Assembly: GCF_002760655.1 (NCBI RefSeq)
Contig: NZ_PDOC01000003.1
Location: 124,001 to 188,000, forward strand
Direction of reading: 5' to 3'
From: Massilia eurypsychrophila
GTDB lineage: Bacteria; Pseudomonadota; Gammaproteobacteria; Burkholderiales; Burkholderiaceae_D
DNA length: 64,000 bases
Below are positions 27,225 to 36,837 of the stretch, piece by piece (position 1 is the stretch's first letter; every line of letters begins with the position of its first letter). The notes beneath the pieces are model-generated. The model saw only the letters and a list, made by a program, of their open reading frames with translations, did no database searches and was not told the origin of the DNA. Position numbers and translations under genes: made by a program.

Positions 27225-27629
27225 ATGCAATTGGATTCGAAATTGAATAGTGCGGAAATGCATGCCCTGCAGTCTCTGGACACTTACCGCGACGGCGACC
27301 TGCCGCAGCGCCTGTTTGCCTACAACCTGGTGATGCGCCAGCCGTCGGGCGCCACCGTGCTGACCAGGCACGGCGAGCGCACCTTGTTTCGCCAGGCTTG
27401 CCTGGCAGCATTGCAGGCGCTTGACACCGGTGAGGCCACCGACATGGCGACCGGCGTCACAAAGTGGCTGCTGGCGAGCGGCTTCATCAAGGAAGCCGCC
27501 GGCGTCGCGCAGGCGCCATCGATCACGCCGCGCGGCAAACTGTGGCTGGCCTCGTTTGAGGCCGACGACGCCACCGCACAGGAGGAAGCGGTGCTGACGG
27601 CATCCGATTTCGCCCGGCGCCGCGCCTGA
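27225..27629 (+). CDS. Conserved-looking hypothetical protein
   Basis: 134 residues, mostly helical, no signal or membrane segment. The ribosome site GAAGGA is just upstream of ATG 27225. Composition and codon use match the host. No family recognised; motifs such as ATVLTRHGERTLFRQACLAAL and a C-terminal EEAVLTASDFARRRA give no function. It lies upstream of the FNR box of the Aer-like gene and is probably transcribed separately. Confidence 0.6.
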   Translation: MQLDSKLNSAEMHALQSLDTYRDGDLPQRLFAYNLVMRQPSGATVLTRHGERTLFRQACLAALQALDTGEATDMATGVTKWLLASGFIKEAAGVAQAPSITPRGKLWLASFEADDATAQEEAVLTASDFARRRA

Positions 27630-27675
27630 CCGGTGCGCCGCTGGCGTCCGGCGGCAACGCCAATGACTCCCGGTT

Positions 27676-27689
27676 TTGATCCATATCAA
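27676..27689. promoter_or_regulatory. FNR box upstream of the Aer-like receptor gene
   Basis: TTGATCCATATCAA is a perfect match to the FNR/ANR consensus TTGAT-N4-ATCAA. A -10-like CATAAA lies at 27710-27715, about 30 bases downstream of the box centre, the spacing of a class II (-41.5) FNR-activated promoter. The receptor start is at 27763. Confidence 0.82.
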
Positions 27690-27762
27690 GGAATTTTACA
27701 GTTGCCTTGCATAAACTTCGGCAAAGCAAAATTACTTGCTTCGTGGAAATTATGGAGTCATT

Positions 27763-29394
27763 GTGCGCACCAATCTGCCCGTTAGCGGCATCGAATACGA
27801 ACTGAAGGACGGCCAGTCGATCGTCTCGACCACCGACATCAAGGGCAGGATCACCTACGTCAATCCGTGCTTCGTCGAGGTCAGCGGCTTTGAGCGCGAC
27901 GAGCTGATCGGCAAGGCGCACAACCTGGTGCGCCACCCGGACATGCCGCCCGAAGCGTTCGCCGACATGTGGCACTCGCTCAAAGCCGGGGCGCCGTGGA
28001 CCGGAATGGTCAAGAACCGCCGCAAGAACGGCGACTTTTACTGGGTCGTCGCCAACGTCACCCCGGTGATGGAACAGGGCCGCACGGTCGGCTTCATGTC
28101 GGTGCGTACCCGTCCCGACCGCGCCGACGTCCAGGCCGCGGCCGCGCTGTACCTGCGCATGCGGCAGGGCCAGGACCCCGGCATTCGGATTCGCGCCGGC
28201 GAGGCGGTGCGCAGGGGCCCGCGCGGCCTGCCTGCGCGCCTGCGCGCGCTGCCGGTCAGCGTGCGCCTGGCCGTGGTGATGGCGCCGCTGGCGCTGCTGA
28301 TGGCGGCGCTGGCGCTCGCTGCCGCGCATCCGGTCGCGCGTATCGCCGCCATCGCCGGTGTGCTGCTGGCGCTGGCCGGCTGGCGCGATCTGCACCGCAC
28401 GGTGGTGGCGCCGCTGCGCGCGGCGACCGACGCGATGCGTGCGCTGGCCGGCGGCGACCTGTCGCGCGACGTCGATGCCGGCGGCGCCGGCGACGGCGCC
28501 CAGCTGATGCGCGCGCTGCGCCAGCTGACGGTCAATCTGCGCGCCATCATCGGCGACGTGCGCACCAATGTCAGTTCGATCGAGACGGTCACGCGCGAGC
28601 TGGCCGACGCCAATGGCGACCTGTCGGAGCGTACCGAATCGCAGGCGGCCAATCTCGAACAGACGGCGGCCAGCATGGAGCAATTCGCGGCGACCGCGCA
28701 GCAAAACAGCGCCGGCGCGTTGCAGGCCAACGCGCTGGTCGAAGCGGCGGCCACCCTGGCCGGCCAGGGCGGCACCGCGGTCGCCAGCGTCGGCGCCACG
28801 ATGGAGCAGATCAGCGCATCGGCGTCGCGCATCGTCGACATCATCAGCCTGATCGACGGCATCGCCTTCCAGACCAACATCCTCGCGCTCAATGCGGCGG
28901 TGGAGGCGGCGCGCGCCGGCGAGCAGGGCAGGGGCTTCGCCGTCGTCGCTGGCGAGGTGCGCAGCCTGGCGCAGCGCTCGGCACTGGCGGCCAAGGAAAT
29001 CAAGACGCTGATCGACGAATCGGCCCGCCAGGTCGGGCACGGCGGCGCGCTGGTCGACGCCGCCGGCGCCACCATGACGCAGGCGGTCGGATCGGTGCGC
29101 GACGCCACCGCGCTGATGCACGACATCGCGCGCGCCGGCGTCGAGCAGGCTGGCGCCATCGCCCAGGTCAACGCCGCGATTAGCGAACTCGATGGCATGA
29201 CGCGCCAGAACGCGGCGCTGGTGCGGCAATCGGCGGCGGCGACTGCCAGCGTCGCCGACGACGCGGCCGGCCTGGCCGAAGCGCTGTCGGTGTTCAAGCT
29301 GGAACGGCGCACGCTGTCCCTCGGCGGACGTGCCGTCCACATTCCAACCTCCACCGGGGTCAGTGCCGGCAATCGTACACAGCCTCGGCACTAA
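27763..29394 (+). CDS. aer: Aer-like methyl-accepting chemotaxis protein with PAS domain
   Basis: 543 residues from GTG 27763 (GGAG upstream; an in-frame start at 27736 is less likely). The N-terminal PAS domain (about 10-120) resembles Aer: [29 protein letters not shown], where FAD binds, and [13 protein letters not shown] hydrophobic anchor follows at about 170-205, then HAMP-like and signalling domains with the hairpin [20 protein letters not shown]. Predicted role: redox/energy taxis in low-oxygen gradients, under FNR control. The last ~15 codons lie inside a palindromic repeat unit, so the natural C-terminus may have been altered. No CheB/CheR pentapeptide tether is seen. Confidence 0.85.
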   Translation: MRTNLPVSGIEYELKDGQSIVSTTDIKGRITYVNPCFVEVSGFERDELIGKAHNLVRHPDMPPEAFADMWHSLKAGAPWTGMVKNRRKNGDFYWVVANVTPVMEQGRTVGFMSVRTRPDRADVQAAAALYLRMRQGQDPGIRIRAGEAVRRGPRGLPARLRALPVSVRLAVVMAPLALLMAALALAAAHPVARIAAIAGVLLALAGWRDLHRTVVAPLRAATDAMRALAGGDLSRDVDAGGAGDGAQLMRALRQLTVNLRAIIGDVRTNVSSIETVTRELADANGDLSERTESQAANLEQTAASMEQFAATAQQNSAGALQANALVEAAATLAGQGGTAVASVGATMEQISASASRIVDIISLIDGIAFQTNILALNAAVEAARAGEQGRGFAVVAGEVRSLAQRSALAAKEIKTLIDESARQVGHGGALVDAAGATMTQAVGSVRDATALMHDIARAGVEQAGAIAQVNAAISELDGMTRQNAALVRQSAAATASVADDAAGLAEALSVFKLERRTLSLGGRAVHIPTSTGVSAGNRTQPRH

Positions 29395-29497
29395 GGGGCG
29401 CTAATCCACCGGGGTCAGTGCCGGCAATTGAACACAGCCCCAGCACTAAGGGTCGCCTAACGATGGGGTCGTGTGCGATTGCCGGCACTGACCCCGG
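29351..29497. repeat. Direct and inverted REP-like repeats between aer and hemN
   Basis: Two ~48-base direct copies (29351-29398 and 29406-29453) share CCACCGGGGTCAGTGCCGG followed by CAAT and ACACAGCC. An inverted copy (29471-29497) is complementary to their left half. The first copy overlaps the last codons of the receptor gene. The core GGGGTCAG matches the palindromes at 10181 and 10316. The gene-free stretch 29395-29712 otherwise holds only the hemN promoter region. Confidence 0.82.
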
Positions 29498-29614
29498 CGG
29501 GCAGACCCCGGCGGGCAAACCAGCTGCAGCGGCGCACGCTGGCTCTGGGCCGGCGTGCCGCTTGAACTTCTTGCCACTATTGCCAAAACCCTTGACGGGC
29601 GGTGCCTGCCGTTT

Positions 29615-29628
29615 TTGATGCATGTCAA
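29615..29628. promoter_or_regulatory. FNR box upstream of hemN
   Basis: TTGATGCATGTCAA, one mismatch from TTGAT-N4-ATCAA. A -10-like TACACT at 29651-29656 lies ~30 bases from the box centre, again class II spacing. hemN starts at 29713. Confidence 0.78.
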
Positions 29629-29712
29629 GGATTTTGTAGCTCCGGATCAATACACTTGGCGACAATGAGGACATGGCCACGTTTGGGCATGGCCGGCCGC
29701 CGGAGTCAATTG

Positions 29713-31128
29713 ATGTCACATGCAACAACCGCTTCCACCGTTCCGACGGTGCAGTTCGATGCCCAGCTGGTGCGCAAACTGAGTAAGCCTGGACCGCGTT
29801 ACACGTCGTATCCCACCGCCGACCGCTTCAGCGCCGATTTCGGCTACCGCGACTACCTGCAGGCGGTGGCCGGCGTGCGCACGCGCGGCGCCGCCAAGCC
29901 GCTCTCGCTCTACCTGCACATCCCGTTCTGCGACACCATCTGCTACTACTGCGCCTGCAACAAGATCGTCACCAAACACCGCGACAAGGCATCGGTCTAC
30001 CTGAGCTACCTGAAACGCGAAATCGACATGCAGGCGTCGCTGTTTGCCGGCATCAACCAGGTCAGCCAGCTGCACCTGGGCGGCGGCACGCCGACCTACC
30101 TGTCCGACGCGCAGATGGACGACCTGATGGCGCACCTGCACCGCCGCTTCCAGTTCGCCCCCGACGCACAGGGCGAATACTCGATCGAGGTCGACCCGCG
30201 CACCGTCGACCGCGAGCGCGTGCACAGCCTGCGCCGCCAGGGCTTCAACCGCATCAGCCTGGGCGTGCAGGACTACGACGACCAGGTGCAGCGCGCCGTC
30301 AACCGCGTTCAGCCCGAACACCAGACCCAGGCCATCATCGACGCCGCGCGTGACGCCGGTTTTCGCTCGGTCAGCATCGACCTCATTTACGGCCTGCCGA
30401 AACAGACCGCGATGAGCATGGCGCAGACCCTGGCGAAAGTGATCAAGGCCGGTCCCGACCGCATCGCCGTCTACAACTACGCCCACCTGCCGCGCCTGTT
30501 CAAGCCGCAGCGCCGCATCGCCGAGGCCGACCTGCCGAACGCCGAAAGCCGGCTCGACATGCTCGGCCTGTGCATCCGCCGCCTCTGCGAAGCCGGTTAC
30601 GTCTACATCGGCATGGACCATTTCGCCAGGCCCGACGACGACCTGGCGGTGGCGCAGCAGCAGGGCCGCCTGCACCGCAACTTCCAGGGCTATTCGACCC
30701 ATGCCGATGCCGACCTGGTGGCGTGCGGCGTGTCGGCCATCGGCGCGGTCGGCAGCACGTACAGCCAGAACGTCAAGACGCTCGAAGCGTACTACGCGCG
30801 CATCGACAGCAACGAGCTGCCGATCGAGCGCGGCATCGCGCTGACGATGGACGACCTGCTGCGGCGCTGCCTGATCCAGATGCTGATGTGTCATTTCGAA
30901 CTGTCCGTTAGCGCGCTCGAACAGGCCTTTCCGATCGTGTTCGCCGATTACTTTGCGCCCGAAATCGAGCGGCTGCGGGTGCTGGCCGGCGATGGCCTGC
31001 TCACCGTCGGCCCGGAGTGGATCAGCGTGACGCTGAAGGGGCGCCTGTTGATCCGCAATATCTGCATGGTGTTCGACCGCTACCTGGCCGGCGAGCCGGC
31101 CGCGCCGCGCTTTTCGAGCACGATATAA
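29713..31128 (+). CDS. hemN: Oxygen-independent coproporphyrinogen III oxidase
   Basis: 471 residues from ATG 29713 with CGGAG upstream. It is a radical-SAM enzyme: CDTICYYCAC gives the CX3CX2C cluster site (about residue 75), followed by LHLGGGTPTYLS. The C-terminal HemN domain is complete (DDLLRRCLIQMLMCHFE). It converts coproporphyrinogen III to protoporphyrinogen IX when oxygen is scarce, supplying haem for the cbb3 oxidase encoded downstream. FNR-boxed promoter. Heads the transcript towards the TauE/SafE-like gene, ccoI and ccoS. Confidence 0.93.
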   Translation: MSHATTASTVPTVQFDAQLVRKLSKPGPRYTSYPTADRFSADFGYRDYLQAVAGVRTRGAAKPLSLYLHIPFCDTICYYCACNKIVTKHRDKASVYLSYLKREIDMQASLFAGINQVSQLHLGGGTPTYLSDAQMDDLMAHLHRRFQFAPDAQGEYSIEVDPRTVDRERVHSLRRQGFNRISLGVQDYDDQVQRAVNRVQPEHQTQAIIDAARDAGFRSVSIDLIYGLPKQTAMSMAQTLAKVIKAGPDRIAVYNYAHLPRLFKPQRRIAEADLPNAESRLDMLGLCIRRLCEAGYVYIGMDHFARPDDDLAVAQQQGRLHRNFQGYSTHADADLVACGVSAIGAVGSTYSQNVKTLEAYYARIDSNELPIERGIALTMDDLLRRCLIQMLMCHFELSVSALEQAFPIVFADYFAPEIERLRVLAGDGLLTVGPEWISVTLKGRLLIRNICMVFDRYLAGEPAAPRFSSTI

Positions 31129-31138
31129 AGGCGCCGCG

Positions 31139-31900
31139 ATGAGTACCATCAGCCTGGCCCCGGTGTTCCTGGTCGGCCTTCTTGGCAGCGTCCACTGCGC
31201 CGGCATGTGCGGCGGCATCGTCAGCGCCTTCTCGATCGCGCCGGCGCGCCGCTTCCCGGTGGCGGTGGTGAGCCTGCGCAGCGCGGCGCCTGGACCGGCA
31301 CTGGCGCGCGTGCTGGCCTATAACAGCGGCCGCATCGCCAGCTACATGGCGGCCGGCGCGCTGGCCGGCGGCCTGGCCGGCGCCGCGCGCACGCTGTCCG
31401 GTCTTGCCGTGATCGAAACGGCCGCCTACTGGCTGGCGAACCTGATGCTGGTGGTGCTCGGCCTGTACCTGATGGACGCCTGGCGCGGCCTCGCGCGCGT
31501 CGAGCAGCTTGGTCGCACGCTGTGGCGCCGCATCGAGCCGGCCACCGCGCTGCTGCTGCCGCTCGATTCGCCGGCCAAACTGGTGGCGATGGGCGCGGTG
31601 TGGGGCTGGCTGCCGTGCGGGATGGTCTACAGCGTGCTGCTGACGGCCATGCTGAGCGGCTCGGCGCTGTCCGGCGCCGCCGTGATGCTCGCCTTTGGCC
31701 TGGGCACCTTGCCGATGCTGCTGTCGATGGGGATGCTCGGCGCGCCGCTGCGCAACGCCATCGCCCGCCCGCTGGTGCGGCGCGCCTGCGGCCTGATGGT
31801 GCTCGCCTTCGGCGCCGTCGGCATGCTGCGCGCCGCGCGCGGCGTCGACCACGGCTGGATCGACGCGCTGTGCATCGCCGTGCCGGCTCTGCTGCCATGA
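31139..31900 (+). CDS. TauE/SafE-family membrane protein of the cbb3 assembly locus
   Basis: 253 residues with about six hydrophobic segments. The N-terminus carries a HCAGMCGG motif (LLGSVHCAGMCGGIVSAF), characteristic of the DsbD/CcdA-like subgroup encoded next to cco genes and usually annotated as sulfite exporter TauE/SafE or as a cytochrome assembly factor. A second GCxPCGM-like segment is GWLPCGMVYS. Function probably in copper or thiol handling during oxidase assembly. Its stop overlaps the ccoI start (ATGA). Confidence 0.8.
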   Translation: MSTISLAPVFLVGLLGSVHCAGMCGGIVSAFSIAPARRFPVAVVSLRSAAPGPALARVLAYNSGRIASYMAAGALAGGLAGAARTLSGLAVIETAAYWLANLMLVVLGLYLMDAWRGLARVEQLGRTLWRRIEPATALLLPLDSPAKLVAMGAVWGWLPCGMVYSVLLTAMLSGSALSGAAVMLAFGLGTLPMLLSMGMLGAPLRNAIARPLVRRACGLMVLAFGAVGMLRAARGVDHGWIDALCIAVPALLP

Positions 31901-34302
31901 GCGCCGTGCTGGCGCCGTGCGCCTGCTTTCACTGCGGCCTGCCGGTGCCGGCCGGCAGCCGCTGGTCGGTCGATGTCGATGGCGCCGCGCGCACGATGTG
32001 CTGCCCCGGCTGCGAAGCGGTCGCCGCCAGCATCGTCGCCAGCGGCTGCGCCGACTACTACCTCAATCGCACTGAATTTGCCGCGCCGGCCGACCTGGCC
32101 GCGCTGGCGCCGCCCGAACTGGTGCTCTACGACGCCGGCGCCGCGACCGATGACGCCGTCAGCGACGCCGTCTACTCGGTCGACGGCATCCGCTGCGCCG
32201 CCTGCGTGTGGCTGATCGAACGGCGCCTGCGTGGCGTGGCCGGCGTGCGCGCGGCCGACATGAACGTCACCACCGGGCGCCTGTCGGTCAGCTGGAACGA
32301 CGCCGAATGCCGCCCCAGCACGATTCTCGGCACGCTGCGCCAGATCGGCTACGCGGCCTATCCGTTCGACCCGCAGCGCCACGGCGAGCAGCTCGAACGC
32401 GAGCGCAAGAAGCTGTTTCGCCAGCTGTTCATCGCCGGCCTGTCGATGATGCAGGTGATGATGTACGCGCTGCCGGTCTACCTGGCCAACGACGGCACCA
32501 TGGACGCCGACATGACGGCGCTGATGCATTGGGCATCGCTGCTGCTGACGTTGCCGGCGCTGCTGTATTCGGCGCAGCCGTTCTGGCGCGGCGCCTGGAT
32601 TGGCATCAAGACGCGCATGCCCGGCATGGACGTGCCGGTCGCGCTCGGGATCGCCGCCGCCGCCGGCGGCAGCATCGTCGCGCTGCTGCGCGGCGAGGGC
32701 GACGTGTATTTCGATTCGGTGACGATGTTCATCTTCCTGCTGCTTGGCAGCCGCTACCTCGAGCTGTCGGCGCGCCGCGCCGCCGCCGGCGCGCTGGAAA
32801 ACCTGCGCCACGCGCTGCCCGCGGCGGCCGCGCGCATGGCGCTGTTCCCGGCCTCGCGCCGCACCGAACTGGTGGCCAGCAGCGCGCTGCAGGCCGGCGA
32901 CGTGATCCTTGTGCGTCCCGGCGAAGCGGTGGCGGCCGACGGCATCATCGTCGAAGGCGACACCGACGTCGACCTGGCGCTGCTGACGGGCGAAAGCCGC
33001 GCCCAGCGGCGCGCCGTCGGCGACGAGCTGCCGGGCGGCGCCGTCAACACCGGCCAGCCGGTGCTGCTGCGCGTTACGCGCGCGGCGCGCCAGAGCACGA
33101 TGGCGCTGCTGGTCGAACTGGTCGAGCGCGCCGGCATGGGCAAGCCGCGCATCGCGCAGTGGGCCGACCGCGTGGCGGCATGGTTCGTCGCAGCGCTGCT
33201 GCTGTTCGCCGTAGCGGTGTGGGTCGCCTGGCACCTGATCGATCCGGCGCGCGCCTGGCAGGTGGCGGTGGCGGTGCTGGTGGTGTCGTGCCCGTGCGCG
33301 CTGTCGCTGGCCACGCCCACCGCGCTGGCGGCAGCCACCAGCCGCCTGCTGCGCAGCGGCGTGCTGGTGGTGCAGCCGCACGTGCTCGAAACGCTGCACC
33401 GCGCCACCCACATCATCTTCGACAAGACCGGCACCCTGACGCGCGGCCAGCCGGCGCTGCGCGCCGTGCGCCTGTTCGGCGCGGCCGCGCGCGCCGACTG
33501 CCTGGCGCTCGCCGCCGCGCTGGAAGAATCGAGCACCCATCCGCTCGGCGCGGCGTTGCGCGCCGCCGCCAGCGGTCCGCGCCGCGAAGCGCGCGAACTG
33601 CGCCAAACCGCCGGGCAAGGCATCGAGGGCGTCGTCGACGGTGTGCACTACCGGCTTGGCAGCGCCACTTTCGCCGGCGCCGAACACCCAGAAGCCGGCG
33701 CGCCTTCCGACGACGCCTCGCTGGTGTTCCTGGCAGGCCCTGCAGGCGTGCTGGCCCGCTTCGAGCTGGCCGACGCGCTGCGCGAAGACGCCGCCGACGT
33801 CGTGCGCCAGTTCCAGCGCCGCGGCATGGAAGTGATCCTCCTCAGTGGCGACGCACCGGCGCTGGCCGCGCGCGTGGCCGGCCAGCTTGGCATCGCGCGC
33901 GCGCTGGGCGGCCAGATGCCCGAGCAGAAGCTCGCCTTCGTGCAGGCGCTGCAGGCGCAGGGCGCGGTGGTGGCGATGGTCGGCGACGGCGTCAACGACG
34001 CCGCGGTGCTGCGCGCGGCCGACGTATCGTTCGCGATGGGCGGCGGCAGCGACCTGGCGCGCATGCACGCCGACTGCGTGCTGATGTCGAACCGGCTGTC
34101 CGACCTGGGCGACTGCGCACAAACGGCATCGCGCACGCTGGCGGTGGTGCGCCAGAACCTGGCCTGGGCCACGCTGTACAACACCTGCGCCATTCCGGCC
34201 GCGGCGCTGGGCATGCTGAACCCGTGGATGTCGAGCATCGGCATGTCGGTCAGTTCGGCGGTGGTGGTGATCAATGCGCTGCGCCTGCGCGCGAAGGACT
34301 GA
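31897..34302 (+). CDS. ccoI: Copper-type P1B ATPase for cbb3 oxidase maturation
   Basis: 801 residues. The N-terminal ~90 residues have zinc-finger-like cysteine pairs (CFHCGLPV, CCPGCEA). Then comes a heavy-metal-associated domain with CAAC (GIRCAACVWLIE). Eight membrane segments follow with the CPC ion site (VVSCPCALSL), the phosphorylation motif DKTGTLT, and MVGDGVND. This is CcoI/FixI, which exports copper for insertion into CcoN. Coupled upstream (4-base overlap) and followed by ccoS two bases later. Confidence 0.93.
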   Translation: MSAVLAPCACFHCGLPVPAGSRWSVDVDGAARTMCCPGCEAVAASIVASGCADYYLNRTEFAAPADLAALAPPELVLYDAGAATDDAVSDAVYSVDGIRCAACVWLIERRLRGVAGVRAADMNVTTGRLSVSWNDAECRPSTILGTLRQIGYAAYPFDPQRHGEQLERERKKLFRQLFIAGLSMMQVMMYALPVYLANDGTMDADMTALMHWASLLLTLPALLYSAQPFWRGAWIGIKTRMPGMDVPVALGIAAAAGGSIVALLRGEGDVYFDSVTMFIFLLLGSRYLELSARRAAAGALENLRHALPAAAARMALFPASRRTELVASSALQAGDVILVRPGEAVAADGIIVEGDTDVDLALLTGESRAQRRAVGDELPGGAVNTGQPVLLRVTRAARQSTMALLVELVERAGMGKPRIAQWADRVAAWFVAALLLFAVAVWVAWHLIDPARAWQVAVAVLVVSCPCALSLATPTALAAATSRLLRSGVLVVQPHVLETLHRATHIIFDKTGTLTRGQPALRAVRLFGAAARADCLALAAALEESSTHPLGAALRAAASGPRREARELRQTAGQGIEGVVDGVHYRLGSATFAGAEHPEAGAPSDDASLVFLAGPAGVLARFELADALREDAADVVRQFQRRGMEVILLSGDAPALAARVAGQLGIARALGGQMPEQKLAFVQALQAQGAVVAMVGDGVNDAAVLRAADVSFAMGGGSDLARMHADCVLMSNRLSDLGDCAQTASRTLAVVRQNLAWATLYNTCAIPAAALGMLNPWMSSIGMSVSSAVVVINALRLRAKD

Positions 34303-34304
34303 CG

Positions 34305-34454
34305 ATGGAAGCGCTATACCTGCTCATTCCCCTCAGCGTGTGCCTGGTCGCCCTGGCCATCTGGGTGTTCTTCGGCGCCTCCGACAGCGGCCAGTTCGAC
34401 GACCTCGAGGGACCCGGCATCCGCGTCCTCCACGACGACGACAGCGTCGAATGA
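34305..34454 (+). CDS. ccoS: cbb3 oxidase maturation protein CcoS
   Basis: 49 residues: one membrane helix (YLLIPLSVCLVALAIWVFFG), then an acidic tail with GQFDDLEGPG, the CcoS signature. It is needed for cofactor insertion into cbb3 oxidase. It starts two bases after the ccoI stop. Confidence 0.9.
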   Translation: MEALYLLIPLSVCLVALAIWVFFGASDSGQFDDLEGPGIRVLHDDDSVE

Positions 34455-34459
34455 TTCGC

Positions 34460-34480
34460 GGTCTGACCTATGGTCAGACC
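34460..34480. repeat. Short GGTCTGACC/GGTCAGACC hairpin
   Basis: 9-base arms around TAT, related to the cores of the palindromes at 10181 and 10316. It lies between the ccoS stop and the ccoN promoter and could terminate or stabilise the upstream transcript, though no T run follows. Confidence 0.65.
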
Positions 34481-34528
34481 CCAAACCGACGAAGAAGTTT
34501 GGCCCTATCTGGGCCGATCTCGGCCAAT

Positions 34529-34542
34529 TTGATTCACATCAA
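34529..34542. promoter_or_regulatory. FNR box upstream of ccoN
   Basis: TTGATTCACATCAA is a perfect TTGAT-N4-ATCAA match, centred 71 bases before the ccoN start. A TACTCT element about 30 bases downstream of the centre is a plausible -10. Confidence 0.85.
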
Positions 34543-34606
34543 GGATTTTTGAACTGCAGAAATTTACTCTGCGTAGTGTCAACGATGTATTTTCAGGAGA
34601 GTAGCA

Positions 34607-36067
34607 GTGGACACAGGTTTGAACTACAACTACAAGATCGTCAAGCAGTTCACGATCGCCACCGTGGTATGGGGGGTGATCGGCATGCTGGTGGGCGTCG
34701 TCATCGCCGCGCAGCTGGCCTGGCCGGCGCTCAATTTCGACGTGCCATGGCTGACGTACGGGCGCCTGCGCCCTTTGCACACCAACGCCGTCATCTTCGC
34801 CTTCGGCATCTGCGGTCTGTTCGCCACCTCGTATTACGTGGTGCAGCGCACCTGCCAGGTGCGGCTGTTTTCCGACACGCTGGCCGCCTTCACCTTCTGG
34901 GGCTGGCAGGCGGTGCTGGTGCTGGCGACGATCACCTTGCCGATGGGTTTCACGCGCGGCAAGGAGTACGCCGAGCTGGAATGGCCGATCACGATCCTGA
35001 TCACGGTGGTATGGGTGGTCTACGCGGTCGTCTTCTTCGGCACCATCGTCAAGCGCAAGGTCAAGCACATCTACGTGGCCAACTGGTTTTTCGGCGCCTA
35101 TATCATCGCCGTGGCGGTGCTGCACGTGGTCAATGGCGCTTCCATGCCGGCATCGGCGATGAAGTCGTACTCGGCCTACTCGGGCGTGCAGGACGCGATG
35201 ATACAGTGGTGGTACGGCCACAATGCGGTCGGCTTCATTCTCACCGCCGGCTACCTCGGCATGGTGTACTACTTCATCCCGAAACAGGCCGAGCGCCCGG
35301 TGTATTCGTACCGGCTGTCGATCGTCCACTTCTGGGCGCTGATCTTCACCTACATGTGGGCAGGACCGCACCACCTGCACTACACCGCGCTGCCTGACTG
35401 GACGCAATCGATCGGCATGGTGTTCTCGCTGATCCTGCTGGCGCCGTCTTGGGGCGGGATGATCAACGGGATCATGACCTTGTCGGGCGCCTGGCACAAG
35501 CTGCGCACCGATCCGATCCTGAAATTCCTGATCGTGTCGCTGTCGTTCTACGGCATGGCCACCTTCGAAGGCCCGATGATGTCGATCAAGACCATCAACT
35601 CGCTGTCGCACTACACCGACTGGGGCATCGCCCACGTCCATGCCGGCGCGCTGGGCTGGGTCGGGTTCATCACGATGGGATCGATCTATTACCTGATCCC
35701 GCGCCTGTCGGGCAAGAAGGAAATGTGGAGCGTGCGCCTGATCGACCTGCACTTCTGGGTCGCCACCATCGGCATCGTGCTGTACATCGCCTCGATGTGG
35801 ATCGCCGGCGTGATGCAGGGCCTGATGTGGCGCGCGGTCAATCCGGACGGCACCTTGACGTACACCTTCGTCGAAGGCGTCAAGGCGACCTATCCGTACT
35901 ACGTGATTCGCTTCGGCGGCGGCCTGCTGTACTTGTCGGGCATGCTGATGATGGCCTACAACACGCTCATGACGATGCGCGGCACGGTGGCGGTCGACCC
36001 GACCATCCCGTCGATCACGCCTAACAAACCGCACAAGACAGGAGCAGGTAATGAAGTTTTCGCATGA
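34607..36067 (+). CDS. ccoN: cbb3-type cytochrome c oxidase subunit I
   Basis: 486 residues from GTG 34607 with AGGAGA upstream. Twelve membrane segments; haem and CuB histidine regions include [39 protein letters not shown] and [13 protein letters not shown]. It is the catalytic subunit, holding haems b, b3 and CuB, of the high-affinity oxidase used at low oxygen. First gene of the FNR-boxed ccoNOQPGH operon; its 3' end overlaps ccoO by 17 bases. Confidence 0.96.
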   Translation: MDTGLNYNYKIVKQFTIATVVWGVIGMLVGVVIAAQLAWPALNFDVPWLTYGRLRPLHTNAVIFAFGICGLFATSYYVVQRTCQVRLFSDTLAAFTFWGWQAVLVLATITLPMGFTRGKEYAELEWPITILITVVWVVYAVVFFGTIVKRKVKHIYVANWFFGAYIIAVAVLHVVNGASMPASAMKSYSAYSGVQDAMIQWWYGHNAVGFILTAGYLGMVYYFIPKQAERPVYSYRLSIVHFWALIFTYMWAGPHHLHYTALPDWTQSIGMVFSLILLAPSWGGMINGIMTLSGAWHKLRTDPILKFLIVSLSFYGMATFEGPMMSIKTINSLSHYTDWGIAHVHAGALGWVGFITMGSIYYLIPRLSGKKEMWSVRLIDLHFWVATIGIVLYIASMWIAGVMQGLMWRAVNPDGTLTYTFVEGVKATYPYYVIRFGGGLLYLSGMLMMAYNTLMTMRGTVAVDPTIPSITPNKPHKTGAGNEVFA

Positions 36068-36665
36068 ATGGATCGAGAAAAACCCGTGGCTGCTGATTGG
36101 CCTGGTGCTGCTGGTGATCTCGGTGGGCGGGCTGGTTGAAATCGTGCCGCTGTTCTTCCAGAAGTCGACCACCGAGCCGGTGGCGGGACTGAAACCGTAT
36201 TCGGCGCTGCGCCTGGTGGGCCGCGACATCTACGTGCGCGAAGGCTGCTACAACTGCCACTCGCAGATGATCCGGCCGTTCCGCGCCGAGACCGAGCGCT
36301 ATGGCCACTACTCGGTGGCCGGGGAATTCGTCTACGACCGGCCGTTCCAGTGGGGCTCGAAGCGCACCGGTCCGGACCTGGCGCGCGTTGGCGGGCGCTA
36401 TAGCGACGAGTGGCATCGCACCCACCTCGACAGCCCGCGCGACCTGGTGCCGGAATCGAACATGCCGAACTACCCGTGGCTGGCGAAGGCGCGGCTGGTG
36501 CCGGCCGACGTGGTGCCGAAGATGCGCGCGCTGCAGCGATTGTCGGTGCCGTACAGCGAGCAGGAAATCAAGGACGCGCCGGCAACGCTGGAGGGCAAGA
36601 CCGAGCAGGACGCGCTGGTGGCCTACCTGCAGGGCCTCGGTACGCAGATCAAGACAAGGAACTGA
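36051..36665 (+). CDS. ccoO: cbb3 oxidase mono-haem subunit
   Basis: 204 residues: an N-terminal membrane anchor ([21 protein letters not shown]), the single haem c motif CYNCH ([15 protein letters not shown]), and the late Met-containing stretch [11 protein letters not shown] that supplies the axial ligand. It transfers electrons from CcoP to CcoN. Confidence 0.95.
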   Translation: MKFSHEWIEKNPWLLIGLVLLVISVGGLVEIVPLFFQKSTTEPVAGLKPYSALRLVGRDIYVREGCYNCHSQMIRPFRAETERYGHYSVAGEFVYDRPFQWGSKRTGPDLARVGGRYSDEWHRTHLDSPRDLVPESNMPNYPWLAKARLVPADVVPKMRALQRLSVPYSEQEIKDAPATLEGKTEQDALVAYLQGLGTQIKTRN

Positions 36666-36666
36666 C

Positions 36667-36837
36667 ATGGCAATCGAACATATTTTTGACAGCGCGAGCA
36701 GCGTGATGACGGTGATCAGCTTCACCACTTTCGTCGGCATCCTGCTGTGGACCTTCGTGCTCAAGCGCGGACAGGATTTTGCGACGGCGGCGGCGCTGCC
36801 GTTCGCCGACGACGAGGAGGACAGCGGTCATGGCTGA
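36667..36837 (+). CDS. ccoQ: cbb3 oxidase small subunit
   Basis: 56 residues with a single membrane helix (VMTVISFTTFVGILLWTFVL) and a short acidic tail. It has the length and position of CcoQ, which stabilises the complex. It starts one base after the ccoO stop; its last eight bases overlap ccoP. Confidence 0.88.
   Translation: MAIEHIFDSASSVMTVISFTTFVGILLWTFVLKRGQDFATAAALPFADDEEDSGHG

Noticed and set aside
31627-34122. An 831-codon antisense open frame over ccoI
   Set aside because: Mirror of a clearly identified P-type ATPase; Arg/His/Gln-rich composition typical of a shadow.
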